DNA of 64,000 nt from Pelecanus crispus (Eukaryota > Chordata > Aves > Pelecaniformes > Pelecanidae), in NCBI RefSeq assembly GCF_030463565.1, contig NC_134653.1:28519150-28583149 (forward strand). The letters run 5' to 3'. Each line of letters begins with the position of its first letter. Position 1 is the stretch's first letter. Both the position numbers and the translations under genes were made by a program. The notes under the pieces are model-generated. The model made no database searches. It saw only the letters and a list, made by a program, of their open reading frames with translations, and was not told where the DNA came from. Below are positions 61,601-64,000 of this stretch, one piece after another.

Positions 61601-64000
61601 ATGGGAACTGAGAAATGCTCGTCTTTTGGTCCTGCGTTCACCCCTGTTTGATTAGCATGGAAGGACTCAACTGCTCAGTGAGCAGAAGTGAAACCACGCA
61701 GCACTGCCTAGTTGTGCACTGGTGTGAACCTCCAGCTCCACCTCAGCCAGCTCTTGCTCTCTCTATGAAGTGCTTCAAGCTCGCTCTGACAGGAGCTCTC
61801 AGTGCGGCACCAGCTTGCATGTCTGCCGGTCACTCAGCAAAACAGAAGGTGCTGAGCTAGGCACAGCCAACAGCATAACGCAGCACAAAAATGTAGCAGT
61901 TCCTACAGCCCAGGGAGCCAAGCAGAAACTTCCGCTCTCTCCTCCTTACTCTTCTGTTCTAGCCCTCATTGCTGCTTCTCATTCCTGTCTCCCACTTCCA
62001 TTGCTCTGCCTGTCTGTTCCCCTCCCCTCTATCACCTATCTGCCCCACCATCACCTGCTCTGCTCCAATGTAAGAGTCTTTAGAGTCAGCTGTCCTAACC
62101 CTGAAACTGGTTGCTCATACTCATCAGCTGCCTCCTCCCCAGAAAGGAAGAAATTCCAGTATTTCAACATTCGTTCTCATCCCAATTTGGGGAGAAAAAC
62201 TGAAATTAGAGACCCTTTGTAGAACGGAAGTTCACAAGTTTAAAAAAAAAAACCACCAACAAAACACAAACCTATTTGTGAACAGCAGTACATTTTGTGT
62301 CATTTGAAATGGAATATTTTTACATTACTGAAACCAAAGTTGGTTCATTTTGGTTTGGTGACCTGACCCACGAAATTTTGTTCTGAGTCAGTACACTATT
62401 GAACTGCCTTTATTCCCACAATGTTGCACTGCTTCAGACGCTGCAGTCTGGCAGCCTGATAACCCTGGTCTCACTTCTGGCAGACTCCCTGGCTGGAAGG
62501 CAATTCCCATATGACACACCAAGGTGTCCCGTGGCACAGCATGGTCTCCAGGAGAGCTGTAATGCCATATAGGAAGGCCAAGGCCCTTGGAGTCCAGCAG
62601 AAGAGGACAGGTACATCAGACAACAGCTCTCTGAGCTGCCGAGGGCTACCTGGAATCCAACACAGTGTTTTGAACCACTTCTGGTTGAAGCCTTTCAGAC
62701 CAGTTAAAGAAAAGCAAAGCAAAGAGGTATTCCCATTCAGGTAGTATAGACAGTTCAATGTAATATATCTGGTAAAAAGCTAGTTTCTTAATTTTACAGG
62801 CAATCAGAAATCTGGAACTGGGCTTTTCTAGGAAAAAAAAAAAAAAGATTCTATTTTAAAGAAACTGTGTTTTTTCCTGAAAAAGCCATTTCAAAGAAGA
62901 ACTCAAATCAGGCTCCTGCTGACCACAGCAGCATTCTTACAAACTGTCTTAAAAATAATCCAGTGAACAAAGCTCACTCTTACAGAAATTTCCCCAGCAG
63001 GGAACTTAAATTATAGCAATATCAGCACCCCTCTGCCTCCTACACAGCTCCTGTTGTGACCCAAGGACTGTAGGATTGAGTTCATCAGCCGAATATAACG
63101 ACTAGTTTAGAGAGAGTCTCACAAGTATTGAACTAGGTTTTGCAACAGATGTCCGAATGGTCAATCCCTTGCTGCTTCTAGCAGAGGCACAGACACTGCT
63201 TTTACAGTAGTTGGGTAGAAACAAGTGCTGGTGGAGTTGCTGAAGGCTCCAAGTTCTGCCCCAAACATTAGAGGTGCCACCAACTCATGCTCAAACAGCT
63301 CTTAAAACAAGTGGAGAGGACTCAGTGGGCAGATTAGTATGTATTCACAGAAAGCTATTTTAGTAGTTTTCCTGTAGACTCTATAATGCTTCTCTTGTAA
63401 CGCGTGTTCTTTACCCCTAGGTCTGTATATGTGAGAGAAGGTAGAGTGCATGTGCATGTATGGTTTTGATTTACTTTAGAAAAAAAGAAAAAGGAGAGAC
63501 ACTTAGCCTGTAGTTTCAGTGTTGGAAACTGCAATAAACCTCTCTTTTTAAACCCCATAACCTTGTGACTGTTTTATAGTTATAAGGAATCATAACCAGA
63601 GAAAGATTTAGCCTAACAGTGATCTGCCCTCAAAGACATTAATCTGTCACATCTAATAGAAGGGGAATAAGGAGACGAACCTTTCCTCTAAGTAATTCAA
63701 ACAGATGGTGTATGGCTTTGGTGGGAACTTACTGTAAGTTGCCCCTGTAACAAGGGTAAATTTGGCAATGCTGCACTTAAAGACGCTGTTCAAGAGTCAG
63801 TGTGAAAAATACCTCTGCATGGTTCCCTTGTGTTCTAAAACCCGAATTCTCTATAATCATATCTCACCGCTTTTGTGGTTGACACATTCAACCAACTTTC
63901 CACCCACTTTTTCACCCCCTTTAGGCCAGCAAGGTTGAGCCTTTCTTTCGTTTGCAATTTTTTCACTCTTCTCAAAGTAATTCTTTACTTTTAACGGATC
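58692..64000 (-). other. Continuation of probable HIC2 intron or upstream flank
   Basis: No exon, CpG island or young repeat was recognised up to the window edge. The stretch 60555-60950 is unique sequence with a regulatory-element character. AAATGGAATATTTTT-like sequence around 62281-62385 may be an old unidentified repeat. The 150-codon ORF at 61770-62222 appears to be chance. Confidence 0.45.
60555..60950. promoter_or_regulatory. Candidate conserved non-coding element
   Basis: This is non-repetitive sequence with closely spaced core motifs: ATCAATTGAATATCAA (palindromic ATTGAT/CAATTG), CATTTATGCTGTATATC, AATAAAGCTTAATAG and CCCATATGGTC (CATATG E-box). A purine-rich stretch lies at its left edge. 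It is a guess from composition and unproven. Confidence 0.3.

Noticed and set aside
61770..62222. 150-codon plus-strand ORF
   Set aside because: Low-complexity Pro/Ser/Leu composition and no domain; no splice or promoter context.
1..64000. Bacterial or phage defence system, operon, tRNA or rRNA
   Set aside because: The sequence is vertebrate nuclear DNA with a spliced gene and CR1 LINEs; I saw no tRNA cloverleaf, rRNA core or prokaryotic gene arrangement by eye.

Overview
The window looks like nuclear DNA from an amniote, most likely a neognath bird. It has one large open coding exon in long AT-leaning non-coding DNA, and five clear or probable CR1-family LINE remnants. The best-preserved CR1 copies carry the usual avian 3' end with ATTCTRTG-type repeats. 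There are no bacterial-style operons, CRISPR arrays, rRNA or tRNA genes. The species cannot be named from the sequence alone.

The only confident protein-coding gene is HIC2 (Hypermethylated in cancer 2), a BTB/POZ plus C2H2 zinc-finger transcriptional repressor. Its main coding exon lies on the minus strand at 25981-27693 (570 aa from a strong-Kozak ATG). A convincing splice acceptor sits just upstream (AG at 27730-27731). The sense strand then runs towards lower coordinates into a long, A- and U-rich 3' UTR. The first canonical AATAAA I found lies at 22292-22297, another at 22146-22151. Two let-7 seed matches (24822-24828 and 21753-21759) fit the known let-7 control of HIC2. A G-quadruplex-type tract and a hairpin lie in what may be distal UTR.

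From 27732 to 64000 I see no second coding exon and no CpG island. This is best read as the large 5' intron of HIC2 and/or its upstream flank, with the promoter outside the window or hard to recognise. This 36-kb block holds simple repeats (24-C/13-A tract, clustered G runs, CA/TA microsatellites), an old minus-strand CR1 remnant (53945-54360), a likely degraded DNA-transposon MITE (58527-58691), and several AT-rich, homeobox-site-rich stretches that may be conserved regulatory elements.

From 1 to about 18150 is the downstream flank of HIC2. It contains CR1 remnants (about 4308-4425, 6695-6962, 7320-7730, 10195-10335, 17652-18147) and no gene I can support. I found no convincing unknown system. 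The more interesting signals are regulatory: the 3' UTR of HIC2 and the repeat-poor stretch around the gene.
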